From positions 1-48,400 of the forward strand of contig JAUNOA010000009.1 in NCBI GenBank assembly GCA_030531245.1: 48,400 nucleotides of DNA. Direction: 5' to 3'. Position 1 is the first letter of the stretch; each line of letters begins with the position of its first letter. This DNA is from Lachnospiraceae bacterium (GTDB lineage Bacteria > Bacillota > Clostridia > Lachnospirales > Lachnospiraceae). A program made the position numbers and the translations under genes. Positions 35,656 to 44,622 of this stretch are shown here, one piece after another. Under the pieces are notes generated by a model. That model did no database searches and was not told where the DNA came from. It saw nothing but the letters and a program-made list of their open reading frames with translations.

Positions 35656-36947
35656 CAGAACTTCTTGCTCCTGCCGGTTCGTATGAGAGCCTGGTAGCAG
35701 CTGTTAATGCCGGTGCAGATGCAGTATATATGGGCGGGACAAGATTCGGCGCAAGGGCGTATGCACAAAATCCCGAAACCGACAGGTTCATAGACGGAAT
35801 CAGATATGCTCACAGATACGGCAGCAAGGTTTACATGACGGTCAATACACTGTTCAAGCCCGGAGAAATAAAGGAATTAAAAGAATATATTAAGCCATAT
35901 TACCACAGCGGAGTTGATGCAGTCCTTGTTCAGGATCTGGGGGCGCTTAAAGTCCTGAGAGAAAGCTATCCGGACCTTCCGATACATGCAAGTACCCAGA
36001 TGACGGTGGCAAATGTGGATTCGGCGATATTCCTTAAACGCCTCGGACTGACCAGAGTAGTTCCGGCGAGGGAGTTATCATTGGCCGAAATCAAAAAGAT
36101 CAGGGATGAAGCACAGATAGAAGTCGAGACATTTGTTCACGGCGCATTGTGTTACTGTTATTCCGGGCAGTGTCTCATGAGTTCTTTAATAGGAGGAAGA
36201 TCAGGAAACAGAGGAAGATGTGCGCAGCCCTGCAGACTGGAGTATGAAGCATGCGGAGGACCTGCCACAAAGACACTTCTCAGTCTGAAAGATCTGTGTT
36301 CGATAGATTTCCTGCCGCAGCTTGTCAGAGCGGGGATAGATTCCTTTAAGATCGAGGGCCGCATGAAGTCACCGAGATACACTGCAGGCGTGACGGAAGT
36401 GTGGAGAAAGTATATTGATCTTTACGAGCGCAGCGGAGAGAACGGATACAGAGTGGACCCGAAAGACAGAAAGATGCTTTCGGATCTGTATGACAGGGGC
36501 GGTTTTACGGAAGGTTATTATTTCGAACATAACGGAAAGGATATGATGGCCTGGGAGGACCGGCGTGACCGTTTCGGACAGAATGAAGATCTGTATGAGT
36601 ATCTTGACGATAAATATGTTAATTCCATCAGGAAGATATTTATAGAGGGAAGGGTTCTGGTAAGGCAGGGATGTGAACTGGAACTCAATGCATCTGCAAA
36701 AGGGCATAAGCCTTGCAGAGTAACGATGAATATGCCCGACAGAGCCAGAAATCGTGCACTGACGGAGGGAGACATCATAAAACAGCTTGAGAAAACAGGC
36801 GGAACGTGTTTTGAGTGGACGCGGATTGAAGTAGATACTGACGGGGAAAGTTTTGTTCCCGTGGGAGTGCTCAACGAACTGCGAAGAGGAGTGCTCACGG
36901 CATTACAGAAAGAGATAGATCATGAATCTGAACGTATTGTGCAATAA
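35652..36947 (+). CDS. U32 family peptidase-like protein (N-terminal part)
   Basis: A 431-residue protein opening [26 protein letters not shown] (residues 4-29, typical U32). The family signature lies in [21 protein letters not shown] followed by GRCAQPCR, with the cysteines that in related enzymes ligate an iron-sulphur cluster. Recent knowledge of the family (RlhA, TrhP, UbiU/V) links it to oxygen-independent hydroxylation of RNA or ubiquinone rather than proteolysis; here an RNA-modifying role is inferred. The C-terminal 130 residues resemble the DUF3656 region. It starts inside the ruvB stop. Confidence 0.88.
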   Translation: MTELLAPAGSYESLVAAVNAGADAVYMGGTRFGARAYAQNPETDRFIDGIRYAHRYGSKVYMTVNTLFKPGEIKELKEYIKPYYHSGVDAVLVQDLGALKVLRESYPDLPIHASTQMTVANVDSAIFLKRLGLTRVVPARELSLAEIKKIRDEAQIEVETFVHGALCYCYSGQCLMSSLIGGRSGNRGRCAQPCRLEYEACGGPATKTLLSLKDLCSIDFLPQLVRAGIDSFKIEGRMKSPRYTAGVTEVWRKYIDLYERSGENGYRVDPKDRKMLSDLYDRGGFTEGYYFEHNGKDMMAWEDRRDRFGQNEDLYEYLDDKYVNSIRKIFIEGRVLVRQGCELELNASAKGHKPCRVTMNMPDRARNRALTEGDIIKQLEKTGGTCFEWTRIEVDTDGESFVPVGVLNELRRGVLTALQKEIDHESERIVQ

Positions 36948-37677
36948 TGACGGACAATTCAGAGCAGCACTGGCAAACGACAGGGTTGATGAGATCATCG
37001 TCGAGGCAGACCGTTTCGGAAAGACTGCGATTGATGAGTGTCATAAAGCAGGAAAAAAAGCAGCAATCGCATTGCCGTATATTTTCAGGAATCCGGCAGA
37101 TGTGGACGTAAGAGGGTATGATGAGGTATATGTCAGATCGATAGACGAGCTTGAGAGATACAGTAACTTTGAACTTGTCGGCGATTATGGTTTATACGGT
37201 ATGAATCCGGTTGCAGTACAGGTACTTAAAGAAAACGGAATCAAAAGAGTCACGGCTCCGGTGGAACTGAATCAGTATGAGTTGTCCGCATTGGGATGCG
37301 AGGATAAAGAAATCATAGTTTACGGACATATACCGATGATGGTCAGTGCTCAATGTATTCACAAAAACACCGGAAGATGCGATAAAACTCAGGTGCTGAC
37401 ATGGATTACAGACAGAATGGGGAAACGGCTTCCGGTCGAAAACAGATGTGATTACTGCTACAATCTGATTTATAATCCGGATCCGGTAAGTCTGGCAGGC
37501 GTTTTCGACAAAGTCAAAAAACTTGATCCTCTGTCAGTAAGAATCAATCTTACGACCGAGAATGCAGAGAAATCTGAAAAAGTTATAGATATATTTGTAT
37601 CGGCAATACAAGGCAGCAATGTCATCGATCCCTGTGATGATTTTACAAGGGGACATTTTACAAGAGGTGTGGAATAA
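36922..37677 (+). CDS. U32-family C-terminal partner encoded separately
   Basis: A 251-residue protein starting 26 bp inside the previous U32 gene in another frame. It has KAAIALPYIFRNP, VGDYGLYGMNPVAVQVLKENG, a TIM-barrel-like series ending in EIIVYGHIPMMVSAQCIHKNTGRC, CDYCYN, and a GHFTRGVE terminus. The four cysteines (CIHKNTGRC and CDYC) and the terminal TRGxFxRGVE are typical of the C-terminal half of long, single-chain U32 proteins in related bacteria. The likely interpretation is that the enzyme is made from two coupled genes. One base overlaps the next start. Confidence 0.8.
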   Translation: MNLNVLCNNDGQFRAALANDRVDEIIVEADRFGKTAIDECHKAGKKAAIALPYIFRNPADVDVRGYDEVYVRSIDELERYSNFELVGDYGLYGMNPVAVQVLKENGIKRVTAPVELNQYELSALGCEDKEIIVYGHIPMMVSAQCIHKNTGRCDKTQVLTWITDRMGKRLPVENRCDYCYNLIYNPDPVSLAGVFDKVKKLDPLSVRINLTTENAEKSEKVIDIFVSAIQGSNVIDPCDDFTRGHFTRGVE

Positions 37678-38570
37678 TGTTTGAGATTTTACAGAAAGAG
37701 AAACTTGCAGAAAAAATCTGGATGATGAAGGTTAAAGCACCCAGAGTAGCAAAAATCTGCGAACCGGGAGAATTCATCATCGTCAGAATAGATGAAAAGG
37801 GGGAAAGGGTTCCCCTGACTATATGTGATTATGATCGAAATGCAGGAACGGTTACCATTGTTTTTCAGGAGGTCGGTGCATCTACGACACGTATGAAAGA
37901 CCTTCGTGAAGGAGAAGGTTTTGCGGATTTTGTCGGACCTCTCGGAAAACCAAGCGATCTGATCAGGGAAGATGAAGAGGAACTGAAAAAGAAAAAAATA
38001 CTTTTCGTTGCCGGCGGAGTGGGTACCGCTCCGGTATATCCACAGGTCAAATGGCTCAGGGAAAAAGGAATTGATGCCGATGTCATCATAGGAGCAAGAA
38101 ACAAAGATCTGCTTATCCTGGAAGATGAGATGCGAGAGATTGCAGGGGATCACCTGTATGTTTGCACAGATGATGCATCCTACGGGATGAAAGGACCGGT
38201 TACGGCAGTGATAGATGAACTTGTTGAGAACCGTGGAAAAAAGTATGATCTTTGTGTTGCGATAGGACCGATGATTATGATGAAGTTTACATGTCTTACA
38301 ACAAAGAAGTATGATATTCCGACGGTGGTTTCGATGAATCCGATTATGGTTGACGGAACGGGAATGTGCGGTGCATGCAGGCTGATCGTTGACGGGAAGG
38401 TAAAATTCGCATGTGTCGACGGACCGGAATTCGACGGACATAAAGTTGATTTTGATGCGGCTATGAAGCGCCAGCAGCAGTACAAGACAGAAGAGGGACG
38501 GGCGATGCTGAAGCTTGCCGAAGGTGATACTCACCACGGCGGATGCGGGAACTGCGGAGGTGACAGGTGA
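37677..38570 (+). CDS. nfnA: Ferredoxin-NADP+ reductase-like subunit NfnA (sulfide/dihydroorotate dehydrogenase-type FAD/NAD protein)
   Basis: A 297-residue FAD and NAD(P)H-binding protein. The FAD site has GERVPLTICDYD (about 42-53), the nucleotide site VAGGVGTAPVYPQVKWL (about 111-127), and the C-terminal [2Fe-2S] region GTGMCGACRLIVDGKVKFACVDGPEFDGHKV has its Cys set (about 223, 226, 238). Fused at the end is a Gly/Cys tail, HHGGCGNCGG. NfnAB carries out electron bifurcation between NADH, ferredoxin and NADP+. It overlaps the next gene by one base, and the pair is always together in this family. Confidence 0.9.
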   Translation: MFEILQKEKLAEKIWMMKVKAPRVAKICEPGEFIIVRIDEKGERVPLTICDYDRNAGTVTIVFQEVGASTTRMKDLREGEGFADFVGPLGKPSDLIREDEEELKKKKILFVAGGVGTAPVYPQVKWLREKGIDADVIIGARNKDLLILEDEMREIAGDHLYVCTDDASYGMKGPVTAVIDELVENRGKKYDLCVAIGPMIMMKFTCLTTKKYDIPTVVSMNPIMVDGTGMCGACRLIVDGKVKFACVDGPEFDGHKVDFDAAMKRQQQYKTEEGRAMLKLAEGDTHHGGCGNCGGDR

Positions 38571-39949
38571 TGGATGTTATGAAAAAAGTACCTGTAAGGG
38601 AACAGGATCCAAAGGTTAGAGCGGCAAATTTTGACGAAGTGTGTCTGGGATACAGCGAAGAAGAGGCAGTAGCCGAAGCAGACAGATGCCTGAACTGTAA
38701 AAATCCGAAATGCGTGGAAGGCTGTCCGGTCAGGATAAATATTCCTGAATTCATACATGCGGTAACGGAACGTGATTTTAATAAGGCAGCGGATATCATC
38801 GCTCTTTCAAGTATGCTTCCGGCGGTATGCGGCAGAGTATGTCCGCAGGAGACACAGTGTGAAGGAGTATGTATCCGCGGGATAAAAGGCGAAGCAATCT
38901 CAATCGGTAAAATAGAAAGATTCGTAGCGGACCGGGCAAGAGAGTGCGGATACGTTCCGGAGATCAAGGTTGAGAAAAAGAATAAAAAGATAGCAGTTAT
39001 CGGAGCAGGTCCGTCCGGACTTACCTGTGCAGGCGATCTTGCGAAGCTGGGATATCAGGTTAAGATTTTCGAGGCTCTGCATGAAGCCGGAGGAGTTCTG
39101 ATGTACGGAATTCCGGAGTTCAGGCTTCCAAATGATAAAGTCGTCAAGCCGGAGATTGAAAACGTAAAGAAACTCGGAGTTGAGATAGAGACGGATGTCA
39201 TTGTAGGAAAGACGGTTTCACTGGACAGTCTCCTCAAAGAAGAGGGATTTGATGCGGTTTATATCGGATCCGGAGCAGGGCTCCCAATGTTCATGAATAT
39301 TCCGGGTGAGACGGCCAACGGAGTATTTTCGGCAAATGAGTTCCTGACAAGAAACAATCTCATGAAGGCATTCAGAGATGATTACGATACACCGATTAGA
39401 CGAGGAAAGAAAGTCTGTGTGGTCGGAGGCGGAAACGTGGCTATGGATGCCGCAAGGACGGCGTTGAGACTCGGGGCTCATGTGGATATAGTGTACCGGA
39501 GATCGGAAACAGAGCTTCCGGCAAGGCGTGAAGAGGTAAGCCATGCAAAAGAAGAAGGTATCGTATTCAATCTTCTGCAGAATCCGGTGGAGATACTTCA
39601 GGATGAAAACGGATGGGTTCGCGGAATGAAGGTCATTAAGATGGAACTCGGAGAGCCGGATGCCTCGGGAAGAAGAAGACCGGTCGAGATTCCGGGAAGC
39701 GAATATGAGATAGAATGTGATACTGTAATCATGGCTCTGGGAACAAGCCCGAACCCGCTGCTGGCAGGTACGACAGAGGGTCTTGAGACGGGCAGGAGAG
39801 GAACGATCAATACCGATGAAAATGGCAGGACAAGCCGTGAAGGAGTTTTCTGCGGAGGTGATGCAGCAACAGGAGCGGCAACGGTTATCCTCGCCATGGA
39901 GGCAGGCAGAACAGCTGCAAGAAGCATTGACGAGTATTTATCAAAATAG
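38570..39949 (+). CDS. nfnB: NfnB / glutamate synthase small-subunit-like flavoprotein
   Basis: A 459-residue protein related to the GltD subunit. Two N-terminal [4Fe-4S] cysteine sets appear, CLNCKNPKCVEGCPV and CGRVCPQETQCEGVC (about 37-105). A first dinucleotide fold is GAGPSGLTCAGDLAKLG (about 145-161), a second is GGGNVAMDAARTALRLG (about 285-301), and the C terminus has GVFCGGDAATGAATVILAMEAG, the FAD-closing motif. With NfnA immediately upstream (TGATG junction), the complex is NADH-dependent reduced ferredoxin:NADP+ oxidoreductase. Annotation as gltA (homotetrameric glutamate synthase) would be an alternative name for the same family. ATG at 38570 is used; a GTG just before it is less likely. 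Confidence 0.9.
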   Translation: MDVMKKVPVREQDPKVRAANFDEVCLGYSEEEAVAEADRCLNCKNPKCVEGCPVRINIPEFIHAVTERDFNKAADIIALSSMLPAVCGRVCPQETQCEGVCIRGIKGEAISIGKIERFVADRARECGYVPEIKVEKKNKKIAVIGAGPSGLTCAGDLAKLGYQVKIFEALHEAGGVLMYGIPEFRLPNDKVVKPEIENVKKLGVEIETDVIVGKTVSLDSLLKEEGFDAVYIGSGAGLPMFMNIPGETANGVFSANEFLTRNNLMKAFRDDYDTPIRRGKKVCVVGGGNVAMDAARTALRLGAHVDIVYRRSETELPARREEVSHAKEEGIVFNLLQNPVEILQDENGWVRGMKVIKMELGEPDASGRRRPVEIPGSEYEIECDTVIMALGTSPNPLLAGTTEGLETGRRGTINTDENGRTSREGVFCGGDAATGAATVILAMEAGRTAARSIDEYLSK

Positions 39950-40003
39950 TAAAATTATAATGTTGTTTTATGACTTAAATTATTAGTAGGAGGAAGTTGC
40001 GTC

Positions 40004-40702
40004 ATGGCCATCATTTATTCAGATCAAGTTAATAAGATGTGCAAAGTTAAGCAGGGCGTGAACCACGGTGCTGCCGAAATTCCGGAGGAAGCATTATGGG
40101 TCAAGGCAAAAGATGTTAAAGACATCAGTGGTTTTACACACGGTGTAGGCTGGTGTGCTCCACAGCAGGGAGCCTGCAAGCTTTCACTCAATGTCAAGAA
40201 CGGTGTTATCGAGGAAGCTCTTGTCGAGACACTCGGATGCTCGGGAATGACTCATTCCGCAGCAATGGCAGCGGAGATCCTTCCGGGAAGAACTATTCTT
40301 GAAGCTCTTAATACCGACCTTGTTTGCGACGCTATCAATACAGCAATGCGTGAGCTGTTCCTGCAGATCGCATACGGCAGAACACAGTCAGCATTCTCAG
40401 AGAACGGTCTTGTAGTAGGTGCCGGACTTGAGGACCTCGGTAAGGGACTCAGATCACAGGTAGGTACTATGTACGGAACAAGAAAGAAAGGCCCGCGCTA
40501 TCTTGAGATGGCAGAGGGTTATGTAACAGGAATCGCTCTTGACAAGGATAACCAGATTATCGGTTATAAGTTCGTTAACCTTGGCAAGATGACCGACTTC
40601 ATCAAGAAGGGCGACGATCCGACAACAGCATGGGAAAAAGCAAGCGGACAGTACGGACGTGTAGCAGATGCAGTCAGGATTATCGACCCACGTAAAGAAT
40701 GA
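40004..40702 (+). CDS. NifU/IscU-like iron-sulphur scaffold-type protein
   Basis: A 232-residue protein with the fold signature of the NifU N-terminal domain: VKAKDVKDISGFTHGVGWC near 33-51, ACKLSLNVKNGVIEEALVETLGCSGMTHSAA to about 86, and DLVCDAINTAMREL. Cysteines 51, 58, 79 and 108 could give the three-cysteine cluster site (28 and 29 residues apart). It lacks a cluster-binding aspartate in the standard context, and the C-terminal half (about 140-232; GTRKKGPRYLEM, GYKFVNLGKMTDFIKKGDD) is not like ordinary IscU. It is 22 bp upstream of the GGGtGRT gene, its constant partner. AGTAGGAGGAAGTT precedes the ATG. Confidence 0.85.
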   Translation: MAIIYSDQVNKMCKVKQGVNHGAAEIPEEALWVKAKDVKDISGFTHGVGWCAPQQGACKLSLNVKNGVIEEALVETLGCSGMTHSAAMAAEILPGRTILEALNTDLVCDAINTAMRELFLQIAYGRTQSAFSENGLVVGAGLEDLGKGLRSQVGTMYGTRKKGPRYLEMAEGYVTGIALDKDNQIIGYKFVNLGKMTDFIKKGDDPTTAWEKASGQYGRVADAVRIIDPRKE

Positions 40703-40724
40703 CAGGTGAAGGAGGATAAAAGCT

Positions 40725-41786
40725 ATGGCATTATTTGAGTCTTATGAGAGACGTATTGATCAGATTAACGCATTACTTAAGACATACGGCATTAAGGACA
40801 TCGAAGAGTGTGAGAAGATCACGAAGGATGCAGGACTTGATGTATATGAAATGGTAAAGAAGATCCAGCCTATCTGCTTTGAAAATGCATGCTGGGCATA
40901 CACAGTAGGTGCAGCAGTCGCAATCAAAAAGGGATGTTCTAAAGCAGCAGATGCAGCAGCAGCTATCGGAGAGGGACTTCAGAGTTTCTGTATCCCCGGT
41001 TCGGTTGCAGACACACGTAAGGTCGGTCTCGGACACGGCAACCTCGGAAAGATGCTTCTTGAAGAGAAGACAGAGTGCTTCTGCTTCCTTGCAGGACATG
41101 AGTCGTTTGCAGCAGCAGAGGGTGCTATAGGTATCGCTGAAAAGGCCAATAAAGTTCGTAAGAAACCTCTTAGGGTTATCCTTAACGGACTTGGCAAAGA
41201 TGCCGCTCAGATTATCTCACGTATCAACGGATTCACATTTGTTGAGACAAAGTATGATCCATATACAAACACGGTTGAGGAAGTATCACGTACAGCATAT
41301 TCAGACGGACTCCGTGCAAAGGTTAACTGCTACGGTGCAAACTCTGTTCCTGAGGGTGTTGCTATCATGTGGAAGGAAAATGTTGATGTATCCATCACAG
41401 GTAACTCAACAAATCCGACTCGTTTCCAGCATCCTGTAGCAGGAACATACAAGAAGGAAAGAATCGAGAAAGGCAAGAAGTATTTCTCGGTAGCATCAGG
41501 CGGCGGCACCGGACGTACGCTTCATCCGGATAACATGGCGGCAGGTCCTGCATCATATGGTATGACAGATACACTCGGACGTATGCACAGTGATGCACAG
41601 TTTGCAGGTTCTTCATCCGTTCCGGCACATGTTGAGATGATGGGTCTTATAGGTGCAGGCAACAACCCGATGGTCGGCATGACAGTTTCTGTAGCGGTTG
41701 CTGTAGAAGAAGCATACAAGGCAGGCAAGTGGGGTGAGAAGAAAACCGCTAAAAAGGCTTGTGCAAAAAAAACTGCAAAGAAATAA
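40725..41786 (+). CDS. GGGtGRT protein (family of unknown function)
   Basis: A 353-residue protein named for GGGTGRT, here residues 259-265 in SVASGGGTGRTLHPD. Other segments: AYTVGAAVAIKKGCSKAADAAAAIGEG, VADTRKVGLGHGNLGKMLLEEKTECFCFLAGHESFAAAEGAIGIAEKA is summarised as residues 99-145, FVETKYDPYTNTVEEVSRTAYSDG, and the end VGMTVSVAVAVEEAYK. The last 17 residues are a lysine/alanine/threonine tail with four Lys pairs (EKKTAKKACAKKTAKK). Function unknown. GAAGGAGGATAAAAGCT precedes the ATG. Codon bias is strong, like groEL and pckA, so it is probably abundant. Pairing with the NifU-like gene suggests a metal or Fe-S cluster role. Confidence 0.9.
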   Translation: MALFESYERRIDQINALLKTYGIKDIEECEKITKDAGLDVYEMVKKIQPICFENACWAYTVGAAVAIKKGCSKAADAAAAIGEGLQSFCIPGSVADTRKVGLGHGNLGKMLLEEKTECFCFLAGHESFAAAEGAIGIAEKANKVRKKPLRVILNGLGKDAAQIISRINGFTFVETKYDPYTNTVEEVSRTAYSDGLRAKVNCYGANSVPEGVAIMWKENVDVSITGNSTNPTRFQHPVAGTYKKERIEKGKKYFSVASGGGTGRTLHPDNMAAGPASYGMTDTLGRMHSDAQFAGSSSVPAHVEMMGLIGAGNNPMVGMTVSVAVAVEEAYKAGKWGEKKTAKKACAKKTAKK

Positions 41787-41808
41787 TTACTGAAAGAAAT
41801 AATAGTGA

Positions 41809-41840
41809 ATATGGGAGAGCGGGACTCCGCTCTCCCATAT
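41809..41840. terminator. Perfect 14-bp hairpin between the GGGtGRT and phosphatase genes
   Basis: ATATGGGAGAGCGG (41809-41822) with CCGCTCTCCCATAT (41827-41840) and loop GACT. No T-run follows, so it may act as an attenuating or mRNA-stabilising stem rather than a true terminator. The Shine-Dalgarno of the phosphatase (AAGGATAATAA) begins six bases after it. Confidence 0.65.
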
Positions 41841-41857
41841 GTTAAAAAGGATAATAA

Positions 41858-44308
41858 ATGGATATTTATCTCAAATTACTTGGTATCGGCATAATCCCTG
41901 TAATATTATCTATGACATTCTACCTTCTATTGCAGACAACGAAGTTTTCAGGGGTCAGACCGTGGATACAGCAGACTGTAATAGGAGTGGCATTCGGTAT
42001 AATAGCCATATACGGAACAGTATACGGTGTTGATATAGGCGGAGCTACTGCAAATGCAAGAGATGCGGCTCCGCTTTGTGCGGGACTGTTTTTCGGCGGG
42101 CCTGCCGGAATCATTGCCGGAACTATCGGAGCAGTATACAGATGGCTGGCAGCGGAGGTATATGGTATTGGAGTCTATACTAAAGTTGCCTGCTCTGTAT
42201 CAACCTTTTTTGCAGGTATTTATGCGGCACTGATCAGAGAATTTGTATTTGATAAAAGAAGACCTAAATGGTATACAGCGTTCCTTATAGGGGTAGTAAT
42301 CGAGGCGTTCCATTTACTTATGGTATTCATCACTCATATTGATGATTCCGCAAGAGCGATAGAAGTTGTTAAGATATGTACGCTGCCGATGATCCTGGTC
42401 AATGCTTTTGCTGTCGGACTGACAGCACTTGTTCTTTCCTCTTTGAATCTGATCAGAATGCATCGCGCCGGAGAGCATTATACAAAGGAAAAACCGACTA
42501 TATCGGAAAGAATACAGTTTGTACTTCTTGTTATTGTCATTGTATCATTCCTGGCAACATCGTCGCTTGCATATGTCCTTCAGACAAATCAGACTAATAC
42601 AGCTGTCACGACACTTTTAAAGACAAACATTCAGGATACTGTTGATGAAATCTCCGATATAACGGACAGCAGGCTCATTGACATAGTAAAGAACGTGGCA
42701 AAAGAATATAATGACGGGATCTTATATTCTCCGGATGATACTGCAAAGTGGTACGGTGTTACAGAAGTTGATATTATCAACAGTGATGGCATCATAACGG
42801 ATTCCACCAATCCGGCATTTGTGGGCTTTGATATGAAAAGCGGTGAGCAGTCACGGGAATTTATGGTGCTTGCCAATTCTGAAGGAACCATGGCACAGGA
42901 TTATATGCCGATATCTGCCGATGAAAGCATCAAGAGAAAATATGCCGGCGCAAGCACTGATGACGGAGGATTTGTTCAGGTAGGAATAGGAGAGGAAGAT
43001 TTTTATAACAAGGTTGCGGATAATATCCAGACTGTATCAAGAAACAGACATATCGGTAATACAGGTACACTGATTATTGTTGATTCAAAGAACAGGATAA
43101 TGAGCTGTTCGGATGAATCACTGCTGGATAAAAACCTTATGACTACCGGTCTGTGGATATGGGATGAATACAGTCCTTTAAAAACATATCAGGGACAGGC
43201 ATTCGGAGAAGACGTGTATTTCATGTTCCAGAATGAAGACGGGTATTCTGTTATCGGTATATATCCGGTGAAGGAAGCCATGACCAGTAGAGATATCAAT
43301 ATTTATCTGAATTCATTCTGTCAGATACTGGTATTTGCATTTTTGTTTGCAGCAGTATACTTTGGCATACATACGGTAGTTGTTAAAAGAGTTAACAGGA
43401 TCAATGACAGTCTGGAAAAGATTACCGGCGGTGATTTGAATGAGATTGTAAATGTTGATGATACTCAGGAGCTTGCAACCTTGTCACGGGAGATCAATAC
43501 TACTGTTGACAGGCTGAAGGCATACATCGCGGAGGCGGCAGCCAGAATAGATCAGGAACTTGAATTTGCAAAGCATATCCAGTGCTCAGCACTTCCGTCG
43601 GATTTTCCTGCATTTCCGGATATCAGTGAATTTGATATCTTCGCTTCTATGGATGCAGCAAGGGAAGTCGGCGGAGATTTCTATGATTTTTATATGCCGA
43701 AGGAGCATAAACTGGCTTTCATAGTTGCAGATGTTTCCGGTAAGGGAATTCCGGCAGCCATGTTCATGATGCAGGCCAAAACAATGATCAATGGATTTAC
43801 ATCTGCCGGTCTGCCGGTTAATCAGGCATTTTCCATGTCAAACACAAAGCTGTGTGAAGAAAATGAAGCTGAGATGTTTGTAACGGCATGGCAGGGCATC
43901 CTGGATATCACGAACGGACATATTGAATTCGCAAATGCGGGACACAATCCTCCTCTTGTTTATCGCAAGGATGAGGGTTGGTCATATCTGAAGTCAAAAG
44001 TCGGATTTGTGCTTGCAGGAATGGACGGAATTCAGTATAAGCTCCAGACGATGGATCTGAATCCGGGAGATAAGTTATTCCTTTATACCGATGGAATCGT
44101 TGAAGCTCAGAATGTTGAGCAGGAACTTTACGGAGAGGAAAGACTTATTACATATCTCAATGCTCATACGGATGATGATCCGGAGACCACAATTAAGGGT
44201 GTAAGAGCCAATGTTGATGAGTTTGTAGGCCGGGCCGATCAGTTTGATGATATGACTATGCTGATGGTTTCATTCAACGGTCCGGGTACTACGATAGCAC
44301 AAAGTTAA
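41858..44308 (+). CDS. LytS-like 5TM sensor - Cache-type region - HAMP - SpoIIE/PP2C phosphatase
   Basis: An 816-residue membrane regulator. Residues 1-215 contain the 5TM-5TMR_LYT domain (LCAGLFFGGPAGIIAGTIGAVYRWL, here residues about 74-98) with six spans including FVLLVIVIVSFLATSSLAYVL near 225. Residues 245-480 are a large extracytoplasmic region that looks like a double Cache domain (ESREFMVLANSEG-like part, VGIGEEDFYNKVADNIQ, GNTGTLIIVDSKNRIMS). A span at 485-508 leads into a HAMP linker (NDSLEKITGGDLNEIVNVDD), then a PP2C/SpoIIE phosphatase (about 575-805) with GGDFYDFYMP, ADVSGKGIPAAMFM (Asp near 625), FANAGHNPPLVYR and YTDGIVEAQN. It probably dephosphorylates an anti-sigma-factor antagonist in response to an external signal. 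Confidence 0.9.
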   Translation: MDIYLKLLGIGIIPVILSMTFYLLLQTTKFSGVRPWIQQTVIGVAFGIIAIYGTVYGVDIGGATANARDAAPLCAGLFFGGPAGIIAGTIGAVYRWLAAEVYGIGVYTKVACSVSTFFAGIYAALIREFVFDKRRPKWYTAFLIGVVIEAFHLLMVFITHIDDSARAIEVVKICTLPMILVNAFAVGLTALVLSSLNLIRMHRAGEHYTKEKPTISERIQFVLLVIVIVSFLATSSLAYVLQTNQTNTAVTTLLKTNIQDTVDEISDITDSRLIDIVKNVAKEYNDGILYSPDDTAKWYGVTEVDIINSDGIITDSTNPAFVGFDMKSGEQSREFMVLANSEGTMAQDYMPISADESIKRKYAGASTDDGGFVQVGIGEEDFYNKVADNIQTVSRNRHIGNTGTLIIVDSKNRIMSCSDESLLDKNLMTTGLWIWDEYSPLKTYQGQAFGEDVYFMFQNEDGYSVIGIYPVKEAMTSRDINIYLNSFCQILVFAFLFAAVYFGIHTVVVKRVNRINDSLEKITGGDLNEIVNVDDTQELATLSREINTTVDRLKAYIAEAAARIDQELEFAKHIQCSALPSDFPAFPDISEFDIFASMDAAREVGGDFYDFYMPKEHKLAFIVADVSGKGIPAAMFMMQAKTMINGFTSAGLPVNQAFSMSNTKLCEENEAEMFVTAWQGILDITNGHIEFANAGHNPPLVYRKDEGWSYLKSKVGFVLAGMDGIQYKLQTMDLNPGDKLFLYTDGIVEAQNVEQELYGEERLITYLNAHTDDDPETTIKGVRANVDEFVGRADQFDDMTMLMVSFNGPGTTIAQS

Positions 44309-44315
44309 AATTGAT

Positions 44316-44344
44316 TTGACACTGTAAGTTATATGTGTTAATAT
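44316..44344 (+). promoter_or_regulatory. Promoter of tRNA-Trp
   Basis: TTGACA (44316-44321), 17-bp spacer, TAATAT (44339-44344). It is followed by an 8-bp hairpin GCGAGTGC/GCACTCGC (44347-44370), in the tRNA 5' leader. Confidence 0.7.
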
Positions 44345-44378
44345 ATGCGAGTGCCGTCAGGTGCACTCGCATTATGAT

Positions 44379-44449
44379 AGGGGAATAGTTCAATGGTAGA
44401 GCTACGGTCTCCAAAACCGCCGATGGGGGTTCGAATCCCTCTTCCCCTG
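44379..44449 (+). tRNA. tRNA-Trp (anticodon CCA)
   Basis: Acceptor AGGGGAA/TTCCCCT, D arm GTTC-AATGGTA-GAGC, anticodon stem ACGGT/ACCGC (top pair mismatched) with loop CTCCAAA and anticodon CCA, T arm GGGGG-TTCGAAT-CCCTC, discriminator G at 44449. CCA is not encoded. Confidence 0.95.
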
Positions 44450-44458
44450 CTTTTTATC

Positions 44459-44484
44459 AGGAAGCTTTCGGGTTTCCTTTTTTT
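44459..44484 (+). terminator. Terminator of tRNA-Trp
   Basis: AGGAAGC pairs with GGTTTCCT (one G-U) followed by seven T residues. Confidence 0.8.
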
Positions 44485-44534
44485 GTGCACTAAAGACAAA
44501 TCCGGCAGAAAAACCTGCCTTCCACGATAAACTT

Positions 44535-44563
44535 TGACATGGACTGGCGATTGTGGTATATCT
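44535..44563 (+). promoter_or_regulatory. Promoter of the NagB-like gene
   Basis: TTGACA (44535-44540), 17-bp spacer, TATATC (44558-44563). The leader is about 50 nt ending in TATAGGAGGAACTG. Confidence 0.65.
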
Positions 44564-44622
44564 ATGTTAGAGAAGACGCAGAGAGTATCTGCAGATTATT
44601 TTATTATAGGAGGAACTGTTTT

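Noticed and set aside
37689-38537. 282-codon reverse frame inside nfnA
   Set aside because: The forward strand encodes a complete NfnA with all motifs; the reverse product has no recognisable composition or start signal.
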